Shown: positions 17,504-26,208, numbered from the stretch's first letter. The stretch is DNA of 64,000 bases from Rheinheimera mangrovi (GCF_003990335.1 NZ_CP034683.1:2521001-2585000); one strand, 5' to 3'. Numbers and translations are program-made. The notes: generated from the letters alone by a model not told the origin.

Positions 17504-18393
17504 TGGCTGGCCTCCGCTTTTACTGGCATTACAGCTACTGCGGCTTTATGTTGGCCAAGCCAGACTCCTGTCAGCACTAATACCATGCCCAGACTTTGCA
17601 CCAAGGTCAGATGCTGATCCAACACCACTAAACCAAGCACTGTGGCACTTAACGGGCTTAGCAAACTAAAACCTGTGACTGCACTGGCAGACATTCGCAT
17701 CACGCCCCGCAGCCAGAACACGTAAGTCAGGCCGGTCCCAATCAAACCCAGCCACAGATAACCCAGAATATGAGTCAGACTAAGACTTTGTGGCAGCGTT
17801 TCCACGCTAAAAGCCAGCGGTAATAAAAATAAGCCGCCCACGCTAAGCTGCCAGCTGGTGAGCACCAGCGCACTGACAGGAGGTTGCCACTTTTTCGTTA
17901 ATAAAGTGCCACAAGCCATAGCTAAGGCGCCGGCTGCTGCAGCCATTATTCCTATGCTATCCAATTGGGCCGCGGGTCCAAGCACTAACATAGCGACCCC
18001 CAATAAACCTGATAAAGCTGCAATCCAGCTGAGCCACGAAGTGCGACCACCCAACACTGCCCAGCTCAAGATCACCACAACTAAAGGCTGAATTGCCCCT
18101 ACTGTCGCAGCCACGCCGCCAGGTAAACGATAAGCGGCAACAAAGAGCAGCGCCTGAAACACGCCAATATTTAAAAAACCTAACAAAAAGATCTTTCCCC
18201 ACCAGCCCGCTGTTGGTAACTGACGTAACCATAACAACATCAACAGCCCAACCGGCAAGGTACGTAAAGCGGCAGATAACAAAGGTACATCAGGGGGTAA
18301 AAATTCTGTGGTCACTAAGTAGGTGCTGCCCCAAATCAGCGGGGCTAAAGCGGTTAACCAGGGATCATACCAACGGGATACAACTGAACTCAT
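17500..18393 (-). CDS. EamA/DMT-family permease
   Basis: A 297-aa inner-membrane protein with about ten hydrophobic helices in two repeated EamA halves. The first half opens with PLIWGSTYLVTTEFLP and contains the TVGAIQPLVVVILSW helix; the second has IGTGLTYVFWLRG. Relatives (YedA, RhtA, PecM) export amino acids, pigments or drugs; the substrate here is unknown. A clear AAAAGGAG sequence precedes the ATG. That site follows the second arm of a 9-bp inverted repeat and partly overlaps it, so translation may be controlled. The gene overlaps the flavodoxin gene. Confidence 0.9.
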   Translation of the reverse strand: MSSVVSRWYDPWLTALAPLIWGSTYLVTTEFLPPDVPLLSAALRTLPVGLLMLLWLRQLPTAGWWGKIFLLGFLNIGVFQALLFVAAYRLPGGVAATVGAIQPLVVVILSWAVLGGRTSWLSWIAALSGLLGVAMLVLGPAAQLDSIGIMAAAAGALAMACGTLLTKKWQPPVSALVLTSWQLSVGGLFLLPLAFSVETLPQSLSLTHILGYLWLGLIGTGLTYVFWLRGVMRMSASAVTGFSLLSPLSATVLGLVVLDQHLTLVQSLGMVLVLTGVWLGQHKAAVAVMPVKAEASQ

Positions 18394-18406
18394 TACAAAA
18401 CACTCC

Positions 18407-18454
18407 TTTTACAGTACTTAGTGCACAGACTTAAAATCTGCCGCCACTGTAAAA
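18407..18454. promoter_or_regulatory. nested inverted repeat overlapping the EamA ribosome binding site
   Basis: TTTTACAGT (18407-18415) and ACTGTAAAA (18446-18454) are perfect 9-bp arms around 30 nt that contain a weaker inner pair (CAGA/TCTG). In the minus-strand transcript the second arm runs into the AGGAG of the EamA gene. This could sequester the ribosome binding site or act as an operator. Confidence 0.5.
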
Positions 18455-18503
18455 GCTCAAGCTAACTTGAGGTCAAGAAGAATTTAAATGATTTTTTAAT
18501 GGA

Positions 18504-18972
18504 TTAGAGTTTCAGCCACATCAGATAACCAGCAACAGCTTTGCCCTGAACTATGGTCACTTGCGGTATAGTTTCCATTTTTTGAAAACCAGCTTTTTTC
18601 AGCACCTGCATAGAGGCCAGATTTTCTGTCGCCACACAGGCCAATAAAACCATCAATCCCATCTGTTTTGCTTGTTGCATTAACTCATATAAAGCGAAAC
18701 TGGCAACACCTTTACCAGACCAGTGTTCCGCAATGCGATAGCCGACATACGCAGTTTTTGTCACCTGATCGATGTCTTTTAAATTAGCTCTGCCGATCAG
18801 TTCCTTTTCTGCATTAAAAATCAGCTATATGCTGCTGTACAGCGGCTGGCTGATAAAATTCGTCCGGTCGCGCTTCAATACTTTGCTCAAAGAAGCTTTT
18901 GTGGACCAACTCAAACTGAAGCACAACCTCGACATCATCTGCCTGTAAAGCACGGATAGAGTAGCCCGGCAT
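18504..18972 (-). pseudogene. broken GNAT N-acetyltransferase (frameshift and internal loss)
   Basis: Two pieces of one RimJ/RimL-type acetyltransferase lie in different frames. The N-terminal piece (18972 to 18814, 52 aa) starts MPGYSIRALQADDVEVVLQF and runs to YQPAAVQQHIADF before a stop. The C-terminal piece, in another frame, reads FNAEKELIGRANLKDID, then YVGYRIAEHWSGKGVASFAL (acetyl-CoA loop) and MQVLKKAGFQKME. A dozen or so residues normally found between these blocks are missing, so there was a small deletion with frame loss near 18814-18830. The start ATG directly follows the stop of the DUF4440 gene (TAAATG). A sequencing error alone would not explain the missing residues. Confidence 0.8.
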
Positions 18973-19368
18973 TTAAACAGGCCCACTCGCTGGCAGCACT
19001 GGTGTACCCTGATGAAACACCATTTGCCAGCCGAGGCTATTGAGTTGCCATAAAGAGCTGCGCAGCGACAGTTTAGTTTGCATCTCTCCCGCTTTACGTA
19101 ATTTGGCTTTGTAGAGCACCTGAGCCACATCTTTAGATAATAAACGCACTTCAAAATCAAAAGCTTCCACCCAAGGCGCTTGTTCTTCCGGCAATCGTTG
19201 CAACACATGGGCTTTACCAAAACGCACACCGGAGGCTGCGATCTCTTCAAAACCATTAGCCAGCAACAGGTTCAACCGCGCTTTATTTCGCCTGGTTTCT
19301 GGTTGCTGTAACTGCAATTCCAGTGCAATCAGTTGCTTTGTTAGCTCTTTATATTGTTCTGATGTCAC
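18973..19368 (-). CDS. DUF4440 (NTF2-like) family protein
   Basis: A 131-aa protein with the DUF4440 pattern: an N-terminal helix pair (KELTKQLIALELQLQQPETR), NLLLANGFEEIAASGVRFGK, and strands ending LWQLNSLGWQMVFHQGTPV. The family is NTF2-like and mostly uncharacterised; some members are fused to enzymes. Its stop codon touches the start codon of the broken acetyltransferase downstream, so the two were a translationally coupled pair. It is a second NTF2-like gene within 3 kb. No secretion signal is seen. Confidence 0.82.
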   Translation of the reverse strand: MTSEQYKELTKQLIALELQLQQPETRRNKARLNLLLANGFEEIAASGVRFGKAHVLQRLPEEQAPWVEAFDFEVRLLSKDVAQVLYKAKLRKAGEMQTKLSLRSSLWQLNSLGWQMVFHQGTPVLPASGPV

Positions 19369-19558
19369 GACGCTAGACTCTATGCTTTTTGCTGATTCGC
19401 CGTTTTACCTTAGTTCGTCGAATAGACGCAAGTCACAGTCGCAAGTTTTTCTAAAAGCATGACACTTCAGGTTCGTTAGCGCACAGACTCCGCAGCAGCC
19501 AAGGGTCAGTATCAAGTTATCCGACCTCCACACAGTTCGGCCCAACGGAGACTTTGTT

Positions 19559-19930
19559 ATGCGCTTATCTACTGGTTTTACATCATCTTTGATGCTGCTT
19601 GCGGTTTTTACACTGACCGCCTGTGATAAATCAACTCCAACCTACCCTACCTCTACGACGGCGGAAGATGACAAAAGTGCAGTTGCAAATGCAGCAGACA
19701 GCGCAGTTCCGGTCGCCATGTCAGACGCGAACATCAGCAATGATGTAAAAACCGCTTTATTGCGTAATGAAGAATTAAAGGACTTTCAGATCAACGTTGT
19801 CTCAACCAAAGGGGACGTCCGATGAACAGGGGTAATCAACAGCCAAAGCCAAATTAATCAGGCCATCCTTATTGCTGAAGGAGTGGTTGGCGTGAAGGCT
19901 GTGCATGACGAATTAACCTTGCAACAATAA
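19559..19930 (+). pseudogene. BON-domain lipoprotein gene interrupted by an in-frame TGA
   Basis: The frame starts with a lipoprotein signal (lipobox LTAC, Cys at residue 22) and a low-complexity linker. It then enters a BON domain: SNDVKTALLRNEELKDFQIN. At 19823-19825 a TGA follows STKGDVR, but the same frame continues as TGVINSQSQINQAILIAEGV and GVKAVHDELTLQQ to TAA at 19930. This is exactly the second half of a BON domain, where a hydrophobic residue is expected at the TGA. The intact product would be a 123-residue periplasmic lipoprotein of the OsmY/YraP kind. Either a nonsense mutation or a base error explains it. A good GGAG site precedes the ATG. Confidence 0.82.
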
Positions 19931-20115
19931 TCCACAACTCCGTCACTTTTACAGAGTGACGGAATATTCTGTTTTATTCTCTGATCCCTGCTCTGGATTT
20001 ATTTGCACCAAGTAAATTCAAACCTGCTAATTTGTCGTTTTAACTCAGACCTATTGCAACTGCATATCCTTTAACTGATTGTTAGTTCATAAAATAATCA
20101 TGCAAAGGAACAGCG

Positions 20116-21627
20116 ATGCGCTTCTCTTTACTCAGCCTGCTGATGCTCTGCTCAGTGAGCCATGCGGCTATGCCATTACAAGAAATTACTGTGGCAAAAG
20201 CGAACAAACTTATGCAACAACAAGGCTTGAGTTCGGTTGAATTAACTCAGTATTACCTGCAGCAAATCAACACGGTAGACGATGCCGGGCCACATTTAAA
20301 TGCCATAGTGGATATCAACCCTGATGCCTTGCAGCAAGCTGCTGCGATGGATGCCGAACGCAAAGCTGGAAAGGTTCGCTCGGCATTGCATGGTATTCCC
20401 GTGGTATTAAAAGCAAATATCGCCACTGCAGATAAGCTGCCAACTACAGCAGGGGCTCTGGCATTAAAAGACTTTAAAACCAGCAAAGATGCAGCATTAG
20501 TGACGAAATTAAGGGCAGCAGGTGCGGTGATTCTGGCCAAAGCGAACTTATCGGAGTGGGCCAATTTCCGCGGTGAAGGTTCAGCCAGTGGCTGGTCTGC
20601 GTTAGGCGGACAAACCAAAAATCCTTATGTATTAACCCACAGCCCTTGCGGTTCCAGTTCAGGTTCAGGCGTGGCAGTTGCTGCTGATTTAACCTTGTTA
20701 GCCGTAGGTACTGAAACCGACGGTTCTATTGTCTGCCCTGCCTCTATGAATGCAGTGGTCGGTATAAAACCAACACGAGGCTCAGTACCAGGTCAAGGCA
20801 TTATTCCTATCGCCGATGCACAGGATATTGCAGGTCCTATGGCCAGAACAGTAGCTGATGCCGCCACATTGCTTGAAATACTGCAAACACCTGAAGCACA
20901 ACAAAAAACCGGCCCACTAGAGGCAAAGGCCTGGATGCCGAAAAAAGTAGTGCTGGTTCGGGCTTTTGATAAAGACTACCCAGCTATAAAGCGAATGCTG
21001 GATAACACTGAAGCCGCTTTATTAGTTGCAGGGGTGCAGGTACAGACAGTTCATAACTGGCAGCTGCCCAATGAGTTGTACCGGGATGAACTTAAAGTAC
21101 TGGTGTACGAATTTGGCAGAGATTTAGCCCGATGGCTGAAAGACTATCAAGCGCCAGAGCCGGTTAATTCAGTACAAAAGCTGGTTGATTTTAATTTAAC
21201 CAAAGGCAAAGCAGCGCTGGCTTTTTATGGGCAGGACTATTTACAGCAAGCAGCAGCAATGGATTTAGTCAAAGAGCAGGACGCCTATCAGCAAGCCTTA
21301 AATCACAGCAGAGCTTTGGCTGAACGGCAGTTGGATCAGTATTTAAAGCAAGCAAAGGCCGATCTGATCCTGCTCCCTACCTATGGTCCTTCCTGGCCCA
21401 TTGATCATGTCAAAGGTGATAGCTTTAACTTTGGTACTTCGACTGCAGCTGCAGTAGCGGGCTACCCAAACCTGAGTTTACCTGGCGGCTTTGACTCTGA
21501 CTTACCTCTTGGGTTAAGTCTGATTGGCTTACCCTGGTCAGAACAAAAACTGATCAGCGCAGCAACTTTTCTGGAGCAAAAACTTCAGGCCCGCAAAACA
21601 CCTGAATTTCTAAGCAAAGCCCGCTAA
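20116..21627 (+). CDS. exported amidase-signature enzyme
   Basis: A 503-aa amidase-signature hydrolase with a cleavable signal peptide (MRFSLLSLLMLCSVSHA), so it acts in the periplasm or outside. The Ser-cisSer-Lys machinery is visible: Lys in GIPVVLKANIAT, the Gly/Ser-rich CGSSSGSGVAVAA, and the nucleophile in ETDGSIVCPAS. Relatives include peptide amidase and GatA; the exported form suggests hydrolysis of peptide or other amides as nutrients rather than tRNA-linked amidation. The ribosome binding site AAAGGAA is 6 bp from the ATG. It stands alone between spacers and ends in a stem-loop terminator. Confidence 0.9.
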   Translation: MRFSLLSLLMLCSVSHAAMPLQEITVAKANKLMQQQGLSSVELTQYYLQQINTVDDAGPHLNAIVDINPDALQQAAAMDAERKAGKVRSALHGIPVVLKANIATADKLPTTAGALALKDFKTSKDAALVTKLRAAGAVILAKANLSEWANFRGEGSASGWSALGGQTKNPYVLTHSPCGSSSGSGVAVAADLTLLAVGTETDGSIVCPASMNAVVGIKPTRGSVPGQGIIPIADAQDIAGPMARTVADAATLLEILQTPEAQQKTGPLEAKAWMPKKVVLVRAFDKDYPAIKRMLDNTEAALLVAGVQVQTVHNWQLPNELYRDELKVLVYEFGRDLARWLKDYQAPEPVNSVQKLVDFNLTKGKAALAFYGQDYLQQAAAMDLVKEQDAYQQALNHSRALAERQLDQYLKQAKADLILLPTYGPSWPIDHVKGDSFNFGTSTAAAVAGYPNLSLPGGFDSDLPLGLSLIGLPWSEQKLISAATFLEQKLQARKTPEFLSKAR

Positions 21628-21640
21628 CGCGGGCTTATTT
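21617..21640 (+). terminator. intrinsic terminator overlapping the amidase stop codon
   Basis: AAGCCCGC (21617-21624), loop TAAC containing the stop codon, GCGGGCTT (21629-21636), then ATTTT. An 8-bp perfect stem. Confidence 0.8.
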
Positions 21641-21663
21641 TGCTGGCTGAGGTCCGTTGTCTG

Positions 21664-22740
21664 TCAGAAGTTAAACAGCATCACACCCAGGCCTATACTG
21701 TTTTGCCTGAAATTGTAATCCAGTAAGGTTTCACCATAACCAGAAAACATCTGCAAGTGCCAGCGTAAACCGTCCATCTTACTGCTATCGACCGGATAGG
21801 TCAGATCCAACTGCCAGGAGCCACGGCTTAAATACGAAAAATCATTTCGCCAGGTGAGCTGCGCTGTTGCATCACCAGGTAACCAGTTAGCGCTGATTTC
21901 ATGACTGCCAATATAGTCGATTAAATCCGGGTTATCGTCTTCATCACCGTTTTCGGAAATGCGCTGGTTGTAACGCCAGTTCAGACCAAACTCACCTTTG
22001 TCGACAGCTAAACCCGTGTACACTTTATTCCAGCTGCGCGACAAGGGCTTCGCCTGACCATTAGACTGGTGAGCTATACCAAACTGCAGCATTCGGACCT
22101 GCCAGTCCCCAGGTAAATCGCCCCATGCATCAGACACTGGCACTATGTACATCAACTCTGGCTGATAATCAGTATTACGAAAAGGTGCCGAATCCTGTTT
22201 GTTCCATAATTGCCACATTGATCGCTGGCTAAAAGCAAACCATAAATCGGCTCCAGGCAACAGAAACTCTGTTATCAACTTAGCCCTTAACGAAATTTGC
22301 AGCTTACTTTCCATCTGTTTATAGTTTTCGCTGGCTTCTGCCTGGCCCCGGGTTGGGCTTTGTGGCGCTTTATTAATATTCGAGGTGATGTGAGCAGGTA
22401 AAAAGAAGTTTGGTTGATAAGTTCGAAATACAAAACGATCACGTTTTTCTTCTGGAGTTAACTCCCAGTATTTTTGCATCACGGTCGCTACAGCCACAGG
22501 CTCCGCCACCACTTCAGTTTCTGCTGCGGTCTGAGGTTTTACTTCAACATCGGCTTCGCCTGCAGCTGCAGTCTCAGTCAACACTGTAGCTGTAGTACCG
22601 AAGATCCGATCATAACAAGCCAGACGTGCTTTATTATCCAGAGTGCCCTGACAAACACTGACATCCTGAGCTGACACTGCAATGCTCATTGAACCAAGCA
22701 ACAATACAGTCAGTTTTGATTTTTTGTGTCCTCTATTCAC
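21664..22740 (-). CDS. pldA: outer-membrane phospholipase A (PldA)
   Basis: PldA is an outer-membrane beta-barrel that removes mislocalised phospholipids from the cell surface. The core is recognisable from residue about 90: FRTYQPNFFLPAHITSNIN, then QISLRAKL and WFAFSQRSMWQLWN. The catalytic block is HQSNGQAKPLSRSWNKVY, holding the His-Ser dyad and Asn side. The protein is 358 aa, about 70 longer than E. coli PldA. The extra N-terminal part after the signal peptide has a CQGTLDNKARLACYDRIF motif of the type seen in several periplasmic proteins, plus an Ala/Glu/Val linker. It is convergent with the amidase gene. Confidence 0.92.
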   Translation of the reverse strand: MNRGHKKSKLTVLLLGSMSIAVSAQDVSVCQGTLDNKARLACYDRIFGTTATVLTETAAAGEADVEVKPQTAAETEVVAEPVAVATVMQKYWELTPEEKRDRFVFRTYQPNFFLPAHITSNINKAPQSPTRGQAEASENYKQMESKLQISLRAKLITEFLLPGADLWFAFSQRSMWQLWNKQDSAPFRNTDYQPELMYIVPVSDAWGDLPGDWQVRMLQFGIAHQSNGQAKPLSRSWNKVYTGLAVDKGEFGLNWRYNQRISENGDEDDNPDLIDYIGSHEISANWLPGDATAQLTWRNDFSYLSRGSWQLDLTYPVDSSKMDGLRWHLQMFSGYGETLLDYNFRQNSIGLGVMLFNF

Positions 22741-22959
22741 GCCAACTCCTGTAGCCTAAAAGTTATCCTGGACGCTCAGGCATGTTATGCGCTAAACCTT
22801 AAAATCCAGTAGTATAAGACTTAAATATAAACAAGGACTTAACAACCTACTTATGTTCTATCTGTTTAAACCTAGCTGTTTATGCTCTGGATCAGGCCGG
22901 ACCTTCTGCTGAACATCATGTTGAATCACTTAAAAACACTCGCCACCTTGCCGCTTCTG

Positions 22960-23400
22960 TTACTCAGCGGCAAACAGCGCAAAAACTTCGCTCCCTGTCA
23001 GTTCAGTGGTCTGGTTAGCTAAGCTGTACCAGTCTGGTTTTTGTTCAATAAAAATTTGATGATCGAGCACCACATCTTTTAGCTGATCAAATAAACCTAC
23101 AGGCACAAAATACTGGCCAGTTTGTTTCAGCCGGTAAAACAAATGTGTACCGCAGTTATTGCAAAAGCCCCGCTCAGCCCAATCAGACGAATTAAAACTG
23201 GAAACAAAACAGCTACCATCGAGTTTGACCACGGTCCCCGCATCCAGAGTAAAAAGCGGACCACCAGACCATTTACGACAATAGTGGCAATGGCAAGCCC
23301 CTGCATGCAATGTTACTTCTGCAGCTTTGATTTTTACTTTGCCACATAAACACTGGCCATGAATATTTTGTTGCGAAGACTGACTGGATGAAACTGACAT
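22960..23400 (-). CDS. GFA-family (glutathione-dependent formaldehyde-activating-like) protein
   Basis: A 146-aa protein of the GFA/CENP-V fold, which binds zinc through paired cysteines: CLCGKV near residue 17, CHCHYCRK near 37, and CNNCGTHLFYR near 80. True Gfa catalyses S-hydroxymethylglutathione formation, but most family members have no proven activity, and no formaldehyde genes are near. It lies alone on the minus strand after a 219-bp spacer behind pldA. A second, only distantly similar GFA gene is at 25861. Confidence 0.85.
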   Translation of the reverse strand: MSVSSSQSSQQNIHGQCLCGKVKIKAAEVTLHAGACHCHYCRKWSGGPLFTLDAGTVVKLDGSCFVSSFNSSDWAERGFCNNCGTHLFYRLKQTGQYFVPVGLFDQLKDVVLDHQIFIEQKPDWYSLANQTTELTGSEVFALFAAE

Positions 23401-23458
23401 ACACCAAGGCCTGATGGTTAGAGACAGACCCTCAGCCTACTGGATTTTGTATTGGCTG

Positions 23459-24253
23459 TTAAGCAATTGTTGCAATGAGTCTGGTCAGATGCGGCAAATT
23501 CACAGCCTGAGTCTTTAGTTGTAGTAGATCAGGATCTATAAGCATCGAAAAGCTGGCTGGTATTGCTGAACATTGCCGCACATGCAACTCAGCCAGACCA
23601 CTTTTTTCAAACCAATAAGGAGCTAGTGAACATTGGGCTGAACCTGTGGCTATGTCTTCATCTATACCAATAGCGGGAGCAAAATAACGCAATACATAAG
23701 TAGCTGGAGCACTGAAAGCGGTCACAATGAGCGCATGCTGGGGCAATAGGCGTATCAGCTCAACATCAGGCTGAAACTGTGTTACAGCCTGCTCATCAGC
23801 AAGCACCAAAACTAAATCCCGGGTTTGGAAATAATCAACAGGCTGACAGGCCAATAAGGCTGCGGGTAATTCAACGGCAGTTTCAACATCAGAATGCCAC
23901 TGCGGCAAACTCATTTGTAACGATTGAGCCTGGGCTTGTATTGTTAACTCACCATACTGACTTAAAAAGCTATAACTGCCCTCACCTTTTAACTGACGCA
24001 ATAAAGCCGCCGCAGCTAAAGTGCCATGACCACATAAGTTGATTTCTTGTGCACGGGAAAACCAGCGAATGTGGTACTGATAAGGGCTATCTGCAGCAGG
24101 CACAACAAAAGCCGTCACCACCTGATCAGCTTCGAAAGCGATCTGCTGTAACAGAGCTGTGTCAGGCCATTGACTGAGTAGGGCGCAAGCTGCTGGATTA
24201 CCGCTTTTTGCTTGTTCGGTGAAAACTTTAAAGAAATACAGCTTTGCTTCCAT
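23459..24253 (-). CDS. PhzF-family isomerase-like protein
   Basis: A 264-aa PhzF/YddE-type protein with the diaminopimelate-epimerase-like fold. Diagnostic blocks are KSGNPAACALL near residue 16, LCGHGTLAAAA near 70, and DEDIATGSAQCSLAPYW near 200. The family includes phenazine-biosynthesis PhzF, but no phenazine genes are present, so a general isomerase or unknown role is more likely. I chose the ATG at 24253 (MEAKLYFFKVF), which matches family N-termini; the open frame extends further upstream without similarity. It lies just after the DUF1456 gene on the same strand. Confidence 0.87.
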   Translation of the reverse strand: MEAKLYFFKVFTEQAKSGNPAACALLSQWPDTALLQQIAFEADQVVTAFVVPAADSPYQYHIRWFSRAQEINLCGHGTLAAAALLRQLKGEGSYSFLSQYGELTIQAQAQSLQMSLPQWHSDVETAVELPAALLACQPVDYFQTRDLVLVLADEQAVTQFQPDVELIRLLPQHALIVTAFSAPATYVLRYFAPAIGIDEDIATGSAQCSLAPYWFEKSGLAELHVRQCSAIPASFSMLIDPDLLQLKTQAVNLPHLTRLIATIA

Positions 24254-24293
24254 GCTTTCAATCCTATTCGTCGCTTTTGCTGTGAAGCTGCTT

Positions 24294-24764
24294 TTAGTCT
24301 TCAGAGCTTTCGCGGTATTTAATCTGCACAGCTTTGATAAAGTTACGCAGAATTTGGTCCTGACACTGGCGGAAATGGTGGTGGTCGGCACGGCGGAAAA
24401 ATGCACTTAATTCAGGTTTACTGATGCGAAAGCCAATATTCGTCATCATTTGCACTATGTCATCGTCTTTTAAATCCAGTGCAATTTTTAACTTACGGAA
24501 AATAATATTGTTGTTTAAACGACTTTCCGGTACTGGCTGCTCGCCATCTTTACGACCACGTTTTTCAATGATCAGGCCATTTAAAAAGTTGGCTAAAGTG
24601 ACGTCATCACAGGCCTGGAAGGCTGCGTCTTCATCTTTTTTCAGCCAGTCACTCACCTGGGCCCGACTGACGGTCAAACCAGCATGGGCAAATAAATTCA
24701 TCATTTGTTGATCGCCAAAATCAAAGGCGTAACGTAAACGGCGTAATACATCATTGTTGTTCAT
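24294..24764 (-). CDS. yehS: DUF1456 (YehS-like) protein
   Basis: A 156-aa cytosolic protein of the DUF1456/YehS family, built of two related halves. The first is NNNDVLRRLRYAFDFGDQQM followed by VSDWLKKDED; the second is NNNIIFRKLKIALDLKDDDI followed by LSAFFRRADH. The linker contains FLNGLIIEKRGRKDG, which is typical. The function is unknown; the repeated helical units look able to bind nucleic acid or protein, but that is a guess. I chose the ATG at 24764, matching the family start, rather than a longer frame. PhzF follows after 40 bp. Confidence 0.88.
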   Translation of the reverse strand: MNNNDVLRRLRYAFDFGDQQMMNLFAHAGLTVSRAQVSDWLKKDEDAAFQACDDVTLANFLNGLIIEKRGRKDGEQPVPESRLNNNIIFRKLKIALDLKDDDIVQMMTNIGFRISKPELSAFFRRADHHHFRQCQDQILRNFIKAVQIKYRESSED

Positions 24765-24900
24765 AAAAAATTCGCAAAGCGCTCCTATCAAGTTGCGAAC
24801 ATTTTAACAGACACCAGGCAATGCTGGCTGATTTTCTTTCGAGGTTTCAAGCAGATGTCATGTTATAGTCCAGCCAATCTTGTTTCTGGCTTTGCTTGTT

Positions 24901-25374
24901 ATGACTAAAATCGCTGTTTTTGTCGATGTACAAAACATCTACTACACCACCAAGCAGGCTTATGGCCGCTCTTTTAACTACCGTAAGTTCTGGCAGCAAC
25001 TACAACTTCGCGGCGATATTAGCTATGCCTATGCCTACGCCATTGATAAAAAAGACGATCAACAGATTAAGTTTCAGGATGCTTTGCGCCACATAGGCTT
25101 TAAAGTGAAACTCAAACCTTTTATTCAGCGCGCTGACGGCTCAGCCAAAGGCGACTGGGATGTCGGTATTACTATTGATGTATTGACCTTAGCTGCCGAA
25201 GTCGACACAGTGGTATTGCTCTCTGGCGACGGCGATTTTGATTTACTATTGCAGGCCGTTTACAAGCAACATGGTGTCGATACTGTGGTTTATAGCGTGC
25301 CAGGTCTAACAGCTCAATCCTTGCAACAAAGCTGTGCGGTGTGGCGGCCTATTGAAACCGACTTATTGCTCTAA
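24901..25374 (+). CDS. NYN-domain (LabA/DUF88) putative ribonuclease
   Basis: A 157-aa NYN/PIN-like protein. The N-terminal IAVFVDVQNIYY holds the first metal-binding Asp and Asn. KGDWDVGITIDVLTLA gives two more acidic residues and LLSGDGDFDLLLQ gives the last pair. These fit a metal-dependent RNase active site as in LabA proteins. I chose the ATG at 24901; an upstream TTG would add seven hydrophobic residues unlike the family. It is divergent from DUF1456 and followed 75 bp later by yjdM. The target RNA is unknown. Confidence 0.88.
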   Translation: MTKIAVFVDVQNIYYTTKQAYGRSFNYRKFWQQLQLRGDISYAYAYAIDKKDDQQIKFQDALRHIGFKVKLKPFIQRADGSAKGDWDVGITIDVLTLAAEVDTVVLLSGDGDFDLLLQAVYKQHGVDTVVYSVPGLTAQSLQQSCAVWRPIETDLLL

Positions 25375-25449
25375 AACCCTGTAAAAAGTAAGGCCTTTCG
25401 GCTACAATGCCGGCCTTTTCAAGCCCTACAGCAATAAATCAGGAACATC

Positions 25450-25791
25450 ATGAGCCAATTACCCGCCTGTCCACAATGCAGCTCTGCATATGCTTACGAA
25501 GATAATAACCTGCTGATATGCCCTGAATGTGGTCATGAATGGTCAGCAAACGCCGGCACTGATACGGCAGAAGGCGACAAAGTGATCCGTGATTCAGCCG
25601 GCAATGTATTGCAGGACGGCGACACAGTGACCGTCATTAAAGACTTAAAAGTTAAAGGCTCATCTTTGGTAGTAAAAATTGGCACTAAGGTCAAAGGCAT
25701 ACGTCTGGTCGAAGGCGATCATGATATTGACTGTAAAATTGATGGGTTTGGCGCGATGAAGTTAAAGTCTGAATTTGTCAAAAAGCAGTGA
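25450..25791 (+). CDS. yjdM: zinc-ribbon protein YjdM/PhnA
   Basis: A 113-aa protein with an N-terminal zinc ribbon ([20 protein letters not shown], two CxxC pairs) and the conserved C-terminal domain [20 protein letters not shown] to [19 protein letters not shown]. It is historically called PhnA, but it is not the phosphonoacetate hydrolase and its role is unclear. Length and both domains are intact. A short stem (AAGGCC/GGCCTT) lies in the 75-bp spacer before it and a GGGCC/GGCCC stem follows it near 25815; either may be a weak terminator. Confidence 0.93.
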   Translation: MSQLPACPQCSSAYAYEDNNLLICPECGHEWSANAGTDTAEGDKVIRDSAGNVLQDGDTVTVIKDLKVKGSSLVVKIGTKVKGIRLVEGDHDIDCKIDGFGAMKLKSEFVKKQ

Positions 25792-25860
25792 TTTAAACAC
25801 TCTCACACCTCAAGGGCCGAAGCCGGCCCCTGACTTTTAGTTTTGAAGCCTTACCATTGT

Positions 25861-26208
25861 TTAGCTATGTTTTCCATCATGCTTGTGGATCTCCAGCGCA
25901 TCTAAATCTATATCCTCCAAACAACGCAGATTAATAGCAGCCACTTCATTGCCTTGCGGATCTGTGCCTAAAGCAAAAGGTGAACAACCGCAGACAGGAC
26001 AAGTCTGGTGCTTAATGGTATGAGTATGAAAGGTATAAGTGGTGAGTGGCTGATCGGTTTTAAGCATAGTCAGATTGCTGCCTGGCACAAAGCTCAACAA
26101 ATAGCCTTTTCTGTTGCAAATCGAACAGTTACAGCTTAAGGCGGAACTGATCTCCGCTTCCACCTGATAGGCTACAGCCCCACAATGACAACTGCCGTTG
26201 TAAATCAT
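25861..26208 (-). CDS. GFA-family zinc-binding protein (second copy)
   Basis: A 115-aa GFA/CENP-V-fold protein with cysteine pairs CHCGAVAYQV near residue 7, CNCSICNRKGYLL near 28, and CPVCGCSPFALG near 78. It is shorter than the gene at 22960 and its body differs, so it is a separate family member rather than a recent duplicate. I chose the ATG at 26208 because AAGGAG lies 5 bp upstream; the frame continues upstream without similarity. It is convergent with yjdM. The substrate is unknown. Confidence 0.87.
   Translation of the reverse strand: MIYNGSCHCGAVAYQVEAEISSALSCNCSICNRKGYLLSFVPGSNLTMLKTDQPLTTYTFHTHTIKHQTCPVCGCSPFALGTDPQGNEVAAINLRCLEDIDLDALEIHKHDGKHS

Noticed and set aside
19823..19825. 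TGA in the BON lipoprotein as a selenocysteine codon
   Set aside because: BON domains have no catalytic Sec or Cys at this place, a hydrophobic residue is expected, and no SECIS-like hairpin follows.
22921..23022. 34-codon plus-strand frame starting MLNHLKTLATLPLLLLSG
   Set aside because: It looks like a signal peptide but ends soon inside the antisense of the GFA gene and lacks a good ribosome binding site; a gene remnant cannot be shown.
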